Assembly: GCA_903813345.2 (NCBI GenBank)
Contig: CAIIXF020000012.1
Coordinates: 28,596,684 to 28,660,683 of the forward strand
DNA length: 64,000 nucleotides
Reading direction: 5' to 3'
Source of the DNA: Owenia fusiformis
Lineage: Eukaryota; Annelida; Polychaeta; Sabellida; Oweniidae
The notes under the pieces are model-generated. The model searched no databases. It saw only the letters and a list, made by a program, of their open reading frames with translations, and was not told the DNA's origin. Every line of letters starts with the position of its first letter. Positions within the stretch are counted from its first letter, which is position 1. Of the stretch, positions 22,101-37,100 are shown piece after piece. Made by a program: the position numbers and the translations under genes.

Positions 22101-25100
22101 CCGAACCCTGCGAACCCCCCCTGGCTACGGGCCTGTAAGTCATCAGTCTAATATGCAAGTCTCTTAAAATCTCATGAAAAACGAGATTTAACGAGATTTC
22201 AAAAGCTATATGGAAACTATACTATTGCTGCTCATCTGAACACTTTTGGCTGGTGCCAGTTGCATTCACATTAGACAATTTTTTGTTATATTATGACTCT
22301 CTCATTATGTGCCCCATGGGTTATGTATCAAAAGCTTTCAGAATAATGTGACCTGGATCATGGTATATTTACTGAAAATACTTCCAGAATAATGCCCTTT
22401 ACCTTACTAGTAATACCTACCTTGCTACTTGGCCTGATGACCACTTCTCCTTGGTCCATTGAGTCCATGAGTTTCTCACAGTCGCGATAACTTACATTGT
22501 GGAAGGAGGGGTGTGCAATGACACGTTTTACATAGGCTGAAAAATAAAAGTGAATATTAACCTCTTATCAGAAGAACTTGGAAATAGATTTGAAGCTTTT
22601 GGGTTTTACAATTAATACAAATGTAGCATGTGAAGTGTTTGATCATGAAATAAAAATCACAGGATGTTCTTTTCTAATTTACAAAGCTGATCTTTTTTTT
22701 TTATTTAAAATTTATTAGACTTAACTTATATACAAAAACAGAAAAATTTACAAAAATATTACAATGAGCTCTTTGAGCTGCTATTCATTCAGTATCAGAC
22801 AATAAGAAGTAAAATTATTTCTACACAGTTCTTTGAAGTTTTTCCTTTTCTAACATTAATGTTAGGTTACCTTCTCCATTGGATACGTTGAGGTCATGTA
22901 TGACGTTTTTGATTAACAGGCATTCATATAATACATTTTTTTCTACTTGAGATATACCAAGTTTTTGATTTTCATCTAAATTCAACTTGGCCCATAAGAT
23001 TTTTATGACTGGACACTTCACAAAATAATGCATTGAGTCGTCTCTAGCATTACAAAATTTACATTTGTCATTTTGCTCTATGTTACACTTCTTATGATAA
23101 ACACCATTTGCATGTATATTTTGGAGTATCTTCCACTGTATAATCAATAAAGAAGTGTCTTTGGTACATTTAAACATCTCACACCATATGTCTTGTGTTA
23201 AAATATTTCCATTAAGAATTACATCACATTTTCTTGCTAAGACTAACTTCTCCCTGATGTTCTTTGAAGTCAAATTTTTTAAATCTGTGTCTTTAAAATA
23301 TAAAGTACCATTGCACTGTACTCTAGAAGTAATTTTATGTTGCCTTAGACATGCTTTCAACATGTTAAATTGTAAAAGTGTTTGACCATTTTTTCCTACT
23401 TTTTGAGCAAGTTCTTCATATGTCATTAATCTGTTGTTTAAAATAATATCATTTATATATATAACACCATTTTTTATCCAATTTGAAAAACATAGTGGAG
23501 ATCTGTTCCAAGTTATATCTTTGTTGTTCCATAATATATTTGGATCACTGTACTCACTGTGATTTAACCATGTTGTCAATATTGTTTTGTAGAATGAGTT
23601 TAGAAAAGCTGATCTTATCTAACTACAGACTGAACCGATAATCACTACTCACTTTGTCGAGCTCTTTGTTTATTTTTCTCTTCTGCTTCTTTCCTGTCTT
23701 TGTTCTCACGTTCAAAGTCATAATACTCATCTTTCTGTAGCCTAAAATATAACACATATCATACAATAATGTTTTATTTAAGTAATCTACAATACTACAC
23801 TGTCAAGGACAGGACCGAATGCTATGTCTGTGAAATATATCACTAGTTTATTGTTGTTAGTTTCTAACAGAGACCATAGTAAAATAAACATGGTGACAGC
23901 TGATTGTATAAATTCAGGACCATCATTTTTCAGCCAGGTGAACTGTTTCTTCTCACTTTACCAGTACGTAGTTGTTATATATGAGTATTTACTGTCAAAT
24001 GACACCAGAATTGTAAAGTGACAAACAATTCTAAGCTTACTTCCACTTATTTTCCTTGTCGACCAGATCAGACGTCTTTGATGTCAGGTCACACTGGAAT
24101 CTCTCAATGTCTATTTTTATCACACGACAATTGATAGTCATACCAATCTGAAAAAAAGTCATACCAATGTGTCATACCTCACTGAAAGATAGTCACGCCA
24201 AATTATTACTACCGAAGTTACATTCTCTATGAAAACAATCAAGTATTCTCATTGAATTGGGAAGCAGCACAGCGTTTCCATAGCAACTATATTTCCTGTA
24301 TTGGCCATACATTCAAAAGATTGAATAAATTTATTGCTTTTTTGTTTGTTAATGCTTTGCTGAGTTTCTTTCATAAAATTCCAGGAATCATGTTCTGATG
24401 GTTAGCTAATTCTCTTTTTGATTGGTCTACTGGAGTATTCTGATTGAACAAGGATCAAAGGATAATCTTTTGTCCAAAGAGAATAGATAATAACTCTGTT
24501 TGAAAGGTACAAAATGAACTCTTTAAAAGGGCATCCTTTTCAAGATTTTGTAGATCTACATGTACAAACCTGTACTCTTTCCGCTGGATCTGTCACGCGC
24601 TTGTCACTGAGATTTCTCGTGCTGATAAACCCATTCACGTCGTTATCCAGCCTCACTTTCACTCCAACTGCCTGGCCGGGACAACTGTTGCTGTCAAAGT
24701 GACTCCACACCTACATACAGAATAAACACAATCAATGCCTACAGAAACAAAATAACAAACACTACTGAAATATAGAAATTGAAAAGGGAAACTAGATTCT
24801 GATCTAATGCTAATAAGATGTTTTTATCCTAGTAAATAGACAACATAAATGGTCTGTTACTTTGCCTAATTTATAAAACAGCAATAATTTATATATATCA
24901 TATATCATTTTAAAGGAATCTGGCTGAGTTAGGTGTTCCTTTCTTGATAAAAGTTCATTTTTACATGAACATGGATGTTCGTCTATGAATCTCCAAATAC
25001 ACAGAGCTTGACCAGGATAGCTCTATTGCTTACTACATAGTCATACATCTAGGAGAACACAGTTGCTTATCTCAATATCATAAAATTGTTCATACCTCAC

Positions 25101-28100
25101 TGAGCTCAGGGAAATCATTCTTGTGACAGAATGGACATTGCCAAAGTCCAGTTTCATCCTTCTTAACAGGGTTGGCCTGTTCCAACTGCTCCCCTTGTGG
25201 CCTCTTATGGGCAATACCTGTGACTTGTACCAGCACTAGTTTACCTAGGGGACAAACATTATAACATATAGGCATATAGGGACAAAGGCAGGGTTGGCCT
25301 GTTCCAATTGCTCTCCCTGTGGCCTCTTATGGGCAATACCTGTGACTTGTACCAGCACTAGTTTACCTAGGGGACAAACATTATAATATATAGGCATGTA
25401 GGGACAAAGGCAGGGTTGGCCTGTTCCAATTGCTCTCCCTGTGGCCTCTTATGGGCAATACCTGTGACTTGTACCAGCACTAGTTTACCTAGGGGACAAA
25501 CATTATAACATATAGGCATGTAGGGACAATGGCAGGGTTGGCCTGTTCCAATTGCTCTCCCTGTGGCCTCTTATGGGCAATACCTGTGACTTGTACCAGC
25601 ACTAGTTTACCTTGAGGACAAACATTATAACATATAGGCATGTAGGGACAATGGCAGGGTTTGCCTGTTCCAATTGCTCTCCCTGTGGCCTCTTATGGGC
25701 AATACCTGTGACTTGTACCAGCACTAGTTTACCTTGAGGACAAACATTATAACATATAGGCATGTAGGGACAATGGCAGGCTTGGCCTGTTCCAATTGCT
25801 CTCCCTGTGGCCTCTTATGGGCAATACCTGTGACTTGTACCAGCACTAGTTTACCTAGGGGACAAACATTATAACATATAGGCATGTAGGGACAATGGCA
25901 GGATTGGCCTGTTCCAATTACTCTCCCTGTGGCCTTTTATGGGCAATACCTGTGACTTGTACCAGCACTAGTTTACCTAGGGGACAAACATTATAACATA
26001 AAAGCATGTAGGGACAATGGCAGGGTTGGCCTGTTCCAATTGCTCTCCCTGTGGCCTCTTATGGGCAATACCTGTGACTTGCACCAGCACTAGTTTACCT
26101 TGGGGACAAACATTACAACATATAGGCATGTAGGGACAATGGCAGGGTTGGCCTGTTCCAATTGCTCTCCCTGTGGCCTCTTATGGGCAATACCTGTGAC
26201 TTGCACCAGCACTAGTTTACCTAGGGGACAAACACTATAACATATAGGCATGTAGGGACAATGGCAGGGTTGGCCTGTTCCAATTGCTCTCCCTGTGGCC
26301 TCTTATGGGCAATACCTGTGACTTGTAACAGCACTAGTTTACCTAGGGGACAAACATTATAACATATAGGCATGTAGGGACAATGGCAGGGTTGGCCTGT
26401 TCCAGTTGCTCTCCATGTGGCCTCTTATGGGCAATACCTGTGACTTGTACCAGCACTAGTTTACCTATGGGACAAACATTATAACATATAGGCATGTAGG
26501 CATGTAGGGACAATGGCAGGGTTGGCCTGTTCCAATTGCTCTCCCTGTGGCCTCTTATGGGCAATACCTGTGACTTGTACCAGCACTAGTTTACCTATGG
26601 GACAAACATTATAACATATAGGCATGTAGGCATGTAGGGACAATGGCAGGGTTGGCCTGTTCCAATTGCTCTCCCTGTGGCCTCTTATGGGCAATACCTG
26701 TGACTTGAACCAGCACTAGTTTACCTAGGGGACAAACATTGTAACATAGATATGTAGGGACAATGGCAGGGTTGGCCTGTTCCAATTGCTCCCCTTGTGG
26801 CCTCTTATGGGCAATACCTGTGACTTGTACCAGCACTAGTTTACCTAGGGGACAAACATTATAACATATAGGCATGCAGGGACAATGGCAGGGTTGGCCT
26901 GTTCCAATCATCATACAACAATGAACCGTTTAGAGACTTCAATGTTTAAATCTGTGAAATAGTTTTAAGCCTGGATCCTGTCAATTGATATTTTGGCATT
27001 ATTTCCAGGCTAGGATCAAGTCAATTCAGCAAAAGTCGTCTATACTAATATACATTATATAAAGTTAAACGAGTGCTTTTGGCATGAGAGTGTTTATTCA
27101 ACTCACCTATATAAAATGTCTGTGGGGTTTCTGTGGTTAAGAGATTAAACTTCTCTTCACTGGTTGGAGACCTGTACGGTGTCCTGAGATCTTTGTATCT
27201 GTGATTCAATTCAGCTCTGATGTCATACAATGTGATGTGTTTGTTTCCATAGCCCTACAACATAGCAACAATACCACTGATGTCATGCAATGTTATGAAC
27301 ATAGCAACAATATTATTTGATGTCATTCAATGTAATTTGTTGGTTTCCATAGTCCTGTAACAACTAACAATATACACTAGATGTTGTACAATGTAATGGG
27401 TTTGTTTCCAAAGATGTCATACAATGTAATGGGTTGGTTTCCAAAGATGTCATGCAATGTTATTTGTTTCCATAGCCCTGTAACAGTTAGCTACAATATC
27501 ACCTGATGTTAAATGGCAGTATCCCATTGGCACAAAATTGTTGATGAACAAAACGAAGGACAGCCACACCAAGTGGATGATTCCAAAATGTCACCACCAT
27601 TTGTTACAGATGCCAACCTCCGACCACAAAAAATGGAGATCATAACAATATGTCAACACTTGGTGGTGACATAAAAATCCAACATATTAACCAGTCTTTC
27701 CAACTCCTCCGCTGTCACAAAATAAAAGACCCACGGTCCTGTGCTCACACAGTGTAGAACTTTCATATTTACAGACTTTGACTTTTTGACGTCAAAATCA
27801 GCAATTTCTCGGTAACCAGGCGAACTTGGGAAATGGCCATGATAGGTCAACTAGGCATTATGGATATGCATAAAATGAATGTGATAAGACTCAATCTGAA
27901 TAGCAGTTTTAATTTGTGCGGCCAATGTTGACGGACGGATGGACGGAACAATGGACGGACAGATGCCTGGTCAATCCCATAGGCTCACTGTCTGAGCCAA
28001 AAATGGAGATCATAACATAAAAATCAAATATATTTACCTGTCTCTCCAGCTCCTCTGCAAAGGCATCTAAATCTAGATCTTTCAAGCGTTCTGGACTTTC

Positions 28101-31100
28101 CAGGATCTCCTCCAGGGCACTTGCAGGATTGGCATCCTCTTTTGTGTCATCGTACTCCAGGGCATCAACTGCCATCTTACGTGCCCATTCATATGTCTCA
28201 GGATGCACCCGAGAGCCATCTAGGACCTCAACATATGCTTCAGTGCTAAAACAGAGGAAAGCTTTACATGAGCATCTGTTAGTTAATGTTTTACTTACAA
28301 TTTTTTAAAATAATTATCTTTAACCCATGGAATGCAGACAATGGATTTCACCGAGACATAATTAGAATTCATTGAATTTGTTATCTTTGTTTTATTCTTT
28401 AATCAATAAGAAAAAGTGAAATGTAATTTTGAACAAATCATTGAAGTTCATTTCACTTTCAATTCGATTTTATGCCATAGATTTCTGACACAGCTAAAAT
28501 GTATTTAGAAAATAAACGGCAATGAATTCATTGGAAATGGTAATTGTCCATAAAATGTTGAACAAAGTGACTCGTATGTCTGTATGTTTATGTAACTTTC
28601 ACTGTAAACAACTCAATTTAATGTTTTCTTTGCCATCTTGTCTCTTTACTGTATTTAAAACGGAAAACATAGAACCTTGAGACGTTGAAATTGACAACTT
28701 GTATGATAAACATTTTCTAGTTGGAGCAATTCCCCCATAATGTTTGCAATTTTAAGTTGCACTGGTGATAAATCATAAAAAAAGAGGTTTTGATCAGTTT
28801 TAAAACTGTGCATTTAGTGAAGAGTAAACAGTATATTGAATTGGTGGTGGCCATCTTGAATTTCATGGTGGCCATTTTGAATTTTTCACTATCTTTTGTT
28901 ACCAGGATTCTAGGAATACTTCGTATCATATTCAATCCACTTTTTGTCAGATGTTACTTTTTATCATGTTTCCCACAGGAAGTGTAAAGAGAGAAGATAG
29001 CTAAGATTGATCATCTAACATATAAGCAAAATATTATAATACACAGTTTAACCTGTATAAAGTGGAGCACCTCTGTAATAAGTGAAACCCCTCTAAAAAT
29101 GGAATGCTTCAAAGTCCCCTTAGCCATTAATGTAAAATGAACCTCTTTAAGTCATATATCTCCCAAGTGGAAATTTTTTGTGGTACCAAAGGTGTTTCAC
29201 TTAAACAAGTTTTACTATAATTGTGAACAATCATAATATAAGCATAAACAATTTGTGGACCTGTAGACCTGTACATACCCATTCTCCCAATAAAGCATCC
29301 TCTCATATCTATCAGTACATAAAGTTGGAAAATATTTAACAATCTCATCATTCAAGTCCTTATATACTCTAAATTGTAACATGTAGTCTCTTTATTATGT
29401 AATTTAAAAGTCAAAGAATTTGATTTTAATCACTCTGGTGCAGAAACATCGATATCAAAATCACACGTAATTAGAATTATGTCATATACAAGATGAATTA
29501 TCAACTTCTCATCGGCTATTTTGAAATATATTGTAACCCTTGCCTAAACAATATGACATTAAAAGTCTGTTGTAGATAAGATGAAATTGTTGATTCACAT
29601 CCACCATTTTGATGTGATAAGATACAGTAACAGTCACTGTACCCTTGTACCAGTATAATTAATTTTAACCCTTACCTGTCTCCTAAAGAGTTTGTGTCGA
29701 TTTTGATAAATCCAGCGCAATTGATGAACACTTTAGGTCCCATATGGCAAGTTGTGACCAGTTGGGTCCGGTTCTCTAGCCTGTTATTGTTCTGTTTTAA
29801 AACCTATATGTTTAAATACAAAAAGACATGTACGTTTCAGTGATAATTATTGGGACCCAATCCTCCTTTATAATTGATCTTCTAGGATTTAAAGCAATAT
29901 GATAAAATCAATGAAATCTAGTGCTGCCATCTTTAATTCAGCTTTTAATATAAATGATTTAGATGTAAATACCTTCAATAAGTGGAATCCCTTTCTTGGA
30001 CCAAGACCACATATGAACTGGACTAGAGGAGCAGTATGAGGGTAGGCTACGCAACGATTAACATCCACACCAACTTCATTGACACGATTCACAAACTCCA
30101 GATAGAGGGCGTTCTGCAGATCTTCCTGATTGACATATTCCTGATGAATAAAGAAACGGTTCAAATTAACAGGAAGTCAAATCTTAACATTAAAATATGT
30201 GTTTTTACCCTTTTTGTTGAACTCTTGCCGTACCTTGTATTGCCTGCTTTACTGATGTATGTTGTACTGTTATATTTTCTGTTAAATGCATGTTCATACT
30301 CAATATAAAAAATGTGTATTTTCCTGTTTACATTTCTGGGAACTTTAAATAGAACTAACATTTTTAGAGCACTACACTTTCAGAGATCCATGTACAACAA
30401 AATCACCAAAATAAACTTTCGGACTTCAATACATGTTTCCCTAAATATCTAATAATGTCCCCATGTAATTTAAACCAGTTTTCTTGTGGCACCTGCCCGG
30501 ATATGCACACACCCGACAGCACCATCCTCCTAAGCAGGTATCCAGAATTCGTACCTCCTTCTTCCCCTTGCCATAACCAATTTGGAAGCGCCCGATTAAA
30601 CTGAATCACATGATCTAATTATACGCAATGACTTATACATGATTTCTCTCACAGTGTTGCGACAGCCAATCAGATTGCGAGTTCTTAATCGGGGAAATGC
30701 TAACTGCTTATCGCAGGGGGTAAAAAGAAAGAATATATTCTGGATTTTGGAGCCCTGTGGTCGGAGGATGAACAGCACAAGACAACAACAATAGAGCACT
30801 TTTTCAGTGTGCTACAATTACCTGCATGGGATGGTACTTGAGACACATGATCTCCTCATCAGGATTACACAGCTGAGCAAACTCCACTAATGGATCTTGA
30901 AGACGCCTGGCTAGAGAAATAGCGATTCTCAGTAGCTTGGGGTATTCCCTGAACTCTTTCTGGAAACAAAAGAAACAAACAGTGAAACAAACATGCTATA
31001 TGCATATTATATATGTATATGTATATGGATAACCATTTTATTTCAGTGTTAATTAAGAACAAAACCAGTGCTAATTTTGCACAAACCTTTCATCGCTTAT

Positions 31101-34100
31101 GTTTGTGCAGATTTTTAGTGCACTGATTTTTCAGTACAACTTCTTGAGCAACTACCGATAATTCATCTCAAATTTGATTTCTGATTCTGGATGGAAAGAT
31201 CTATTTATTTACTTTGTGCAAATTTTATATTCTGCCCAATATTATTTTGGCAGTAAAGGGGATCTTGTAGAAACCAAAACCACTCAGATAGATTGTATTC
31301 CACGAAAGTAATTTATGTAAAATAAAGTCTCAGGAGTGGTAAAATGCAACATAAATGAATAAATGCAAGAAGCTCACGCGCCTCGAACTCACTAACTCAT
31401 GGTTATGACGTCATCACCTAGCTGAGTTTGTTCTGGCGCTTTAGACCATTCTGCCAACTCGGCAACCCCAAAAAAAGGTTGTTTCATCAGCCGACCTGAC
31501 TAGAGGGAAGGGATGTTAATGCTCAACACACCAGAGGTAACATAGAATGCTTTACCTGTGCCAATTTTGAAGCCTCGTAAACAATCGCAAGTTCCATGTC
31601 CACAAGTTCTACATGTATAGGAGACATCTGTTGTTCACGTTCAAGTTCCTCACATACCATTCGTACATCTTCCATCACTCCAACGGCAATTCTACACGAA
31701 AAATAAGTCACTCATTAGGGAATGATAGAGAATCTATATGTGAGCTTGATATTTCAACCCAAGGGATTACTGTCCCGCTCTCAATTCACTTTTCCGGGGA
31801 CCTAATTAGAATTATTTTCCATATTTGTTTATACTCAATCGGTCAAGTAAATACTACTAATAGGAGAGCTAATCCACAGAGGACCACAATTCTACACATT
31901 CACGTACAAGTTTTTAAAAAACGTGTATCCACTCCTTATTCAATAAAATTCAAAATTAAATATGCCATGCTTTACCTGGAGTTTGCCCCTACAGCTATTA
32001 CATGTGGTTTCTTGGCTGCGATGAACTCACGTAACTTCTCCAGGTCTTCAGTCTGTAAAAGTAACACCATACATTCAAATTATTTTTCCTTTAAAAAATT
32101 ACAATAAATACATTTTTTTAAGAATATTAAGTATCTAAATATTTGCTATTTATTTTAGAGTTAAAATTAAACACAAAGGATTAACTTCTAAGAACCAATG
32201 AGCTGATGTGAAAAAGTCACTCAAAAAAGTCACTCAAAAAAGCCAAACCTCCAGATCCAAATACAATTGCGATTTTCAAAAAAGCAACTTGACAATTGTA
32301 CAAAGGCAATGCACTAATGCTGTACCCCATATACAGTGTGTCTAGAAAGTATGGGACCCCCAGAGACACATATACCAATGTCTCCATATCATACATAAAT
32401 ATATCATTTTTAAGCTCATCCAAAGTTACATTGATTTGCCAAGTATATGGTTCAACTCACAAATCTGAAAAGGTTACAGGCATTTCAAAACTTAATAATC
32501 AGACAAAATATAAGTTCAGTTTAGTATCCTTGAGACCTGAATGAGACTGAAAATATGGGTGTTATTGTCATAGATAGGATGGATATTGATATGATATGAT
32601 AAAGCATCTTAAAAACCCTGTGAGGTAATCATACTGAACTAAATGATCAGGATGCATTATAAGGATTTTAGACATGCTCATCAAAGATGAGCTATGGACC
32701 AGTTGTAATGTAATTTACTAAACATGCTGAAAAAAAGTAAGCTGGCCGAAGGAAACTCCCAGTCAGGACTACTGGACCATTTATTTCACACACTGATCGT
32801 GATTGACCTTTCTCTATTCTTTACCTTCAACTCCCGATCTTGTAATTTGTATGACTTCATTCTCTTCAACAGATTTTCAAGACGAAGGAAGTCAGTGCAA
32901 TCACCTTCGCCATCAATCATGGCAGCAAACGACGCAGTTTCCCTAAAAATATTAATCTATATTATTTTTCTGTACTAGTAAGCACAATACAATACACTGT
33001 TCTGTATATCTTCCTAAATGTTTTATTTTTTCTTCACACACTGTATTTTTGTGAAGGTGGAGCTAGAAATACGAAGAAAGGTGAACAACGAAACTATTTA
33101 TTCAGATGGAATTGTTTACGGGAAATGTCTGTATGATTTGCTTACTTTTCTTGTGCGAAGGCCAGGCCCATGACGCGTAAACCGGCACTACTGTCATCAT
33201 AATCATCCTCTTCTTCTAGCTGTTGGTCTGCCTGGAACGGCGCCATCTTTATCCAGTTGTAGAGCTTCTTGGCACATGCCTAGAATACAGAGAAATTCTT
33301 ATGTTGTTACAGTGCTCACATACGAGGGATGTTCAATAAATATTTCTCATCGGATGTTACAATAGCAAATGAGGAAATGGTTCTTTGTAAGTTACTGTAA
33401 CCAAACTTTGTACAAACTTTGTTAATAAAGTTCTATTCACATTTGCATCAATTCTTGAAAAATTCTCATTTATTCTTTCAGAAAAAATTGTTTTCATGAT
33501 AAATTGTGCAATTCTATGTATATTTATTGAATGGCCCTTGCACTGTGTGATAAGTAGTCTAACAATAGGCTGTATTTTCTTAAAGTTTCTTTTGAAAATG
33601 GATGAATCTGATGTTGGAATAAATTTGGACCCATTCAATTATAACAAATTTTCAAAAACAACAAAGTGATACAGGGTGAACAAAAAATTATAACACTCTA
33701 ATTAATTTTGAAATAATTTTCTTATTGAATGGCGGAATCTTCATAAATTCTCTGTCTCTCTATCCTCTCCCGTACAAGCAGTTTGCATCTGAGTTAATCC
33801 CGGTTTTTAATTTGTTACTCTAGGCTAAGCTGTCTGGGGGTTGGTAACTGAGAGATTATTAAGTGTACTGGAATGTGGATACAGTCCAGAAAACAGTTAT
33901 GAGTACAAGTCACAACTGGCAATCATTGTAAAGCAAGAATTATAGATAGCACTCTAATATCCAACTTTAATATACAATATTAATATTAACAATCAAACAC
34001 GATTTTGTGTACAACATTTTCCCTCTATATCTTTACTTTTTTAATATCTCGCCACATTTTGATATTTTCATGAAACAAATATTACAATCACCCCAGCCTA

Positions 34101-37100
34101 ATATACAAGCTATTTAGCAAAACAGCTGTAATATGTTAGGCCTTAATGGCTATTTTTAGCCTACTGGCTTACAGCGCCATCTGCTGAACTTCTTACCATA
34201 CTGAGTGATATTCGAGGTCTAACGTTCTATTTTTTAACCCACTCGATAATAGTGCAGTCTTCTGAACTTTTAACCATTAAATCTACGCTGAAAACTTGGC
34301 ACAGATCTGTACTTGCCTTGAGGTTAAGTAATTACATAACATAGTGGGTTCCACTGGTAGCGTGTTTATAGTTCTACTGGTAGCGTGTTTATAACAGATA
34401 TATTCGTAAAGCAGGTAAGCTCATAGCTTGTTATCTTGTATGTAAAGGTTATAATTTAAATGGATATGATTTTTAATTTAGAGAATAAATATTTTTAAAT
34501 AAATAAAAAGGAGTTTGAAATGTTTTTACTTGTTCAAAGTAGAGTCTCAAAGGGCTCTCCTTTGTGAAAAATAAAAATATTTGTCCTAAGGTACCAATAC
34601 ACCATTGGAAAGGTGAGATAGTAAATTCTAATAAACCATTGGAAAGATGAGAGTTATCAGCTTTAAGGATCTGGCCTGATTTGGATATATGTTTCAATGA
34701 ATACCTTTCTGACATGTTATGCCTGACAAAGTGTTCATTGTATTTTTTTTTTTACTTTCATGTTATCAATTTATTTCTAATATAAACAATTACAATCAAT
34801 TACAATTACTAATTGCCAAGGTTTTTCAACATTAGCGGCAATTTAATTCATTGGAATCACAACATATTTCATACTGTGAATGTACGCGATCGAATTTTAC
34901 AAAAAGTGAAGTATAAAGATTCTGTATGAGAAAATATTTGTGGTAATAGAGGTCAAAGTTTGAACATACCATCGGAAAGGGAAATGGATCAGGAAGAGGA
35001 ATATTTTAAGAATATGGAGATGGTTACAGAGTTGTTTTAAAAATTACAATTGATCATGGAGAATGAAATAAATATATTACTAAATATCATTTAAGAGTAT
35101 TCTCCTTTGTTCAATGAAAAATCTGATGTTAAAAAGAAAATTGGCACTATTTTCACATTTTGTATTTTGTATCACCTTGTAATTAAAATTTTTGATAAAT
35201 ACCTACCTTGACAATTCCTTCCTTTGCTTCTTGGAACAGTCGAGCCTTCAATTCTTTCTCTATCTGTGGGTAGAGGATTAATTTCAAGGCTCGCTCTAGT
35301 GCCTCTGTTCTCTCGTTGTTCCATTCCTACAACATTATCAAACAAATCATTATTTATATGCAAGAAAAAGGAGAGCAACAATTTTTTTGACAACCCTCGT
35401 GGAAAAGTGTTTAAGTCTAAGTGGAAAATTTATGGTTCCTCTAAAAAGTGTTCTACTTAGGACATGTTCTACTAATAAAGGTTCATTTAAGATTACTTCA
35501 ATGTCCACTGTGCGTCAGTTCGTGCATCTCTAATGCCAAAAACGAAGACTAAATAAAACATTGATATTTGTTTATTTGAAAAATTTCCTCTAAAAAAGAG
35601 AACTATAAACCATGATTCAGAAGTTGTACGCCATTTTACAACTGAGAATCAAAGATATACTATATTTGTAAAGTTATATTTTCATATTAGATCAACAGGT
35701 CATCAACTTGGAAGGATGGCAGAAACACCTGAAGGCACAGACGAGTGGGGAAAAATAATTCAACGCTACAAGGGTCTCTTCAACAGTCAAACCATGAGTG
35801 ACGTTCAGTAAGTTAGCACTCATACTGTACTTCTACTCAATTTGGCTGATTCGTCAGATTGTTAAAGTCCGCCAAATTAAGTAGCAACCACATTTCCGGG
35901 TAATTTTAGTACCATGTAAACTTGAAAACAGCAACTCTGCGGGATAGTAAATCCCATTGAACAAAATTTTTTTTTACAATAGTGAAAAAATGGCAGCCAT
36001 TTTGAAATTTGGTAGCCATCTTAAATGTCTTCTTGAGCAGAGCTACTTTGTTTTGAGGCATCAGCATCTAAAATTTGAACAAAATCCATTCACTGATAAT
36101 TGAGTTATCAAAGAATGGCTGCCATTTTGAAAATTAGAGGTCATCTTGAAAATTTCTTCCTCAGCAAGGCTCCCACTCTTAAAAATGAATTACTTGAGTA
36201 TTTCCCAAGTATAAAAATTACTTAAAGTTAAATGCTTAGTTTTACTTCATTTTACTTAGGTTTAACTTATATTGTCATTTTGAGTTTTTTAATTGCTTAA
36301 TTATGTAAATGAGTATTACAATTACTACAGTAAGTATTTCAATTTCTCTCCTTGCATTAGTAAATTCACCATAAATGAATTACTTAAAAATTATTCAGTA
36401 GTTCAAGATTATTTAAGTAATTTTTGACTTAAAATGAGTAGTACAATTTCTCAATATAAGTAAATGCAAGTAATAATTTTTAAGAGTGCCTTTGTCCCTG
36501 GGCAGCATCATAAAAAATTAACCAAATATATCCACTAGTATTTGAGTTATCAAATTATACATTTTTACAAAAAATGGCAGCCATTTTAAATTTGGTGGCC
36601 ATATTGAAAATTCTTTCTAGAGCAGAGGTCTTACACACATAAGGCATAAGCCTATAAAATTAGAATCAAATCCATCAACTGGTATTTGGGTTATCATCTG
36701 GACAAAGAACAGATGGAGGGACGGACGGACAGACGCACGGTTGGATGAACAGACGACCGCACAGCTTCTCAATATCCCTACGAACTTTGTTTGGTAGGAT
36801 ATAAAGAACCAAGTCCAACAAATTAAGTAGCGCCAAACTAAGTAGAAGTACAATACCCAACACATACCTACTTCAGTAATTGTACTTGTATGGATTATAA
36901 TAGGCTCATGTGAATGTCTTTTACAATTGTTGCATCTAACACCAGGTCATTCAATTCAATCAGAATTCAAGTAACACACACCTACTTAAGTAATTGTACT
37001 TGTATGGATTATAATAGGCTCATGTGAATATCTTTTACAATTGTTGCATTAAGCACCAAGTCATTCAATTCAATAGGAATCCAAGTACATGTACATGCAA

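Noticed and set aside
26343-26914. Several minus-strand frames containing the [15 protein letters not shown] motif
   Set aside because: They are tandem partial copies of SPT6 coding exon 24, each lacking the second half of the exon and a downstream donor.
33357-33638. Minus-strand frame next to a mariner-type end
   Set aside because: No DDE/D motif or similarity to mariner transposase could be seen; probably chance.
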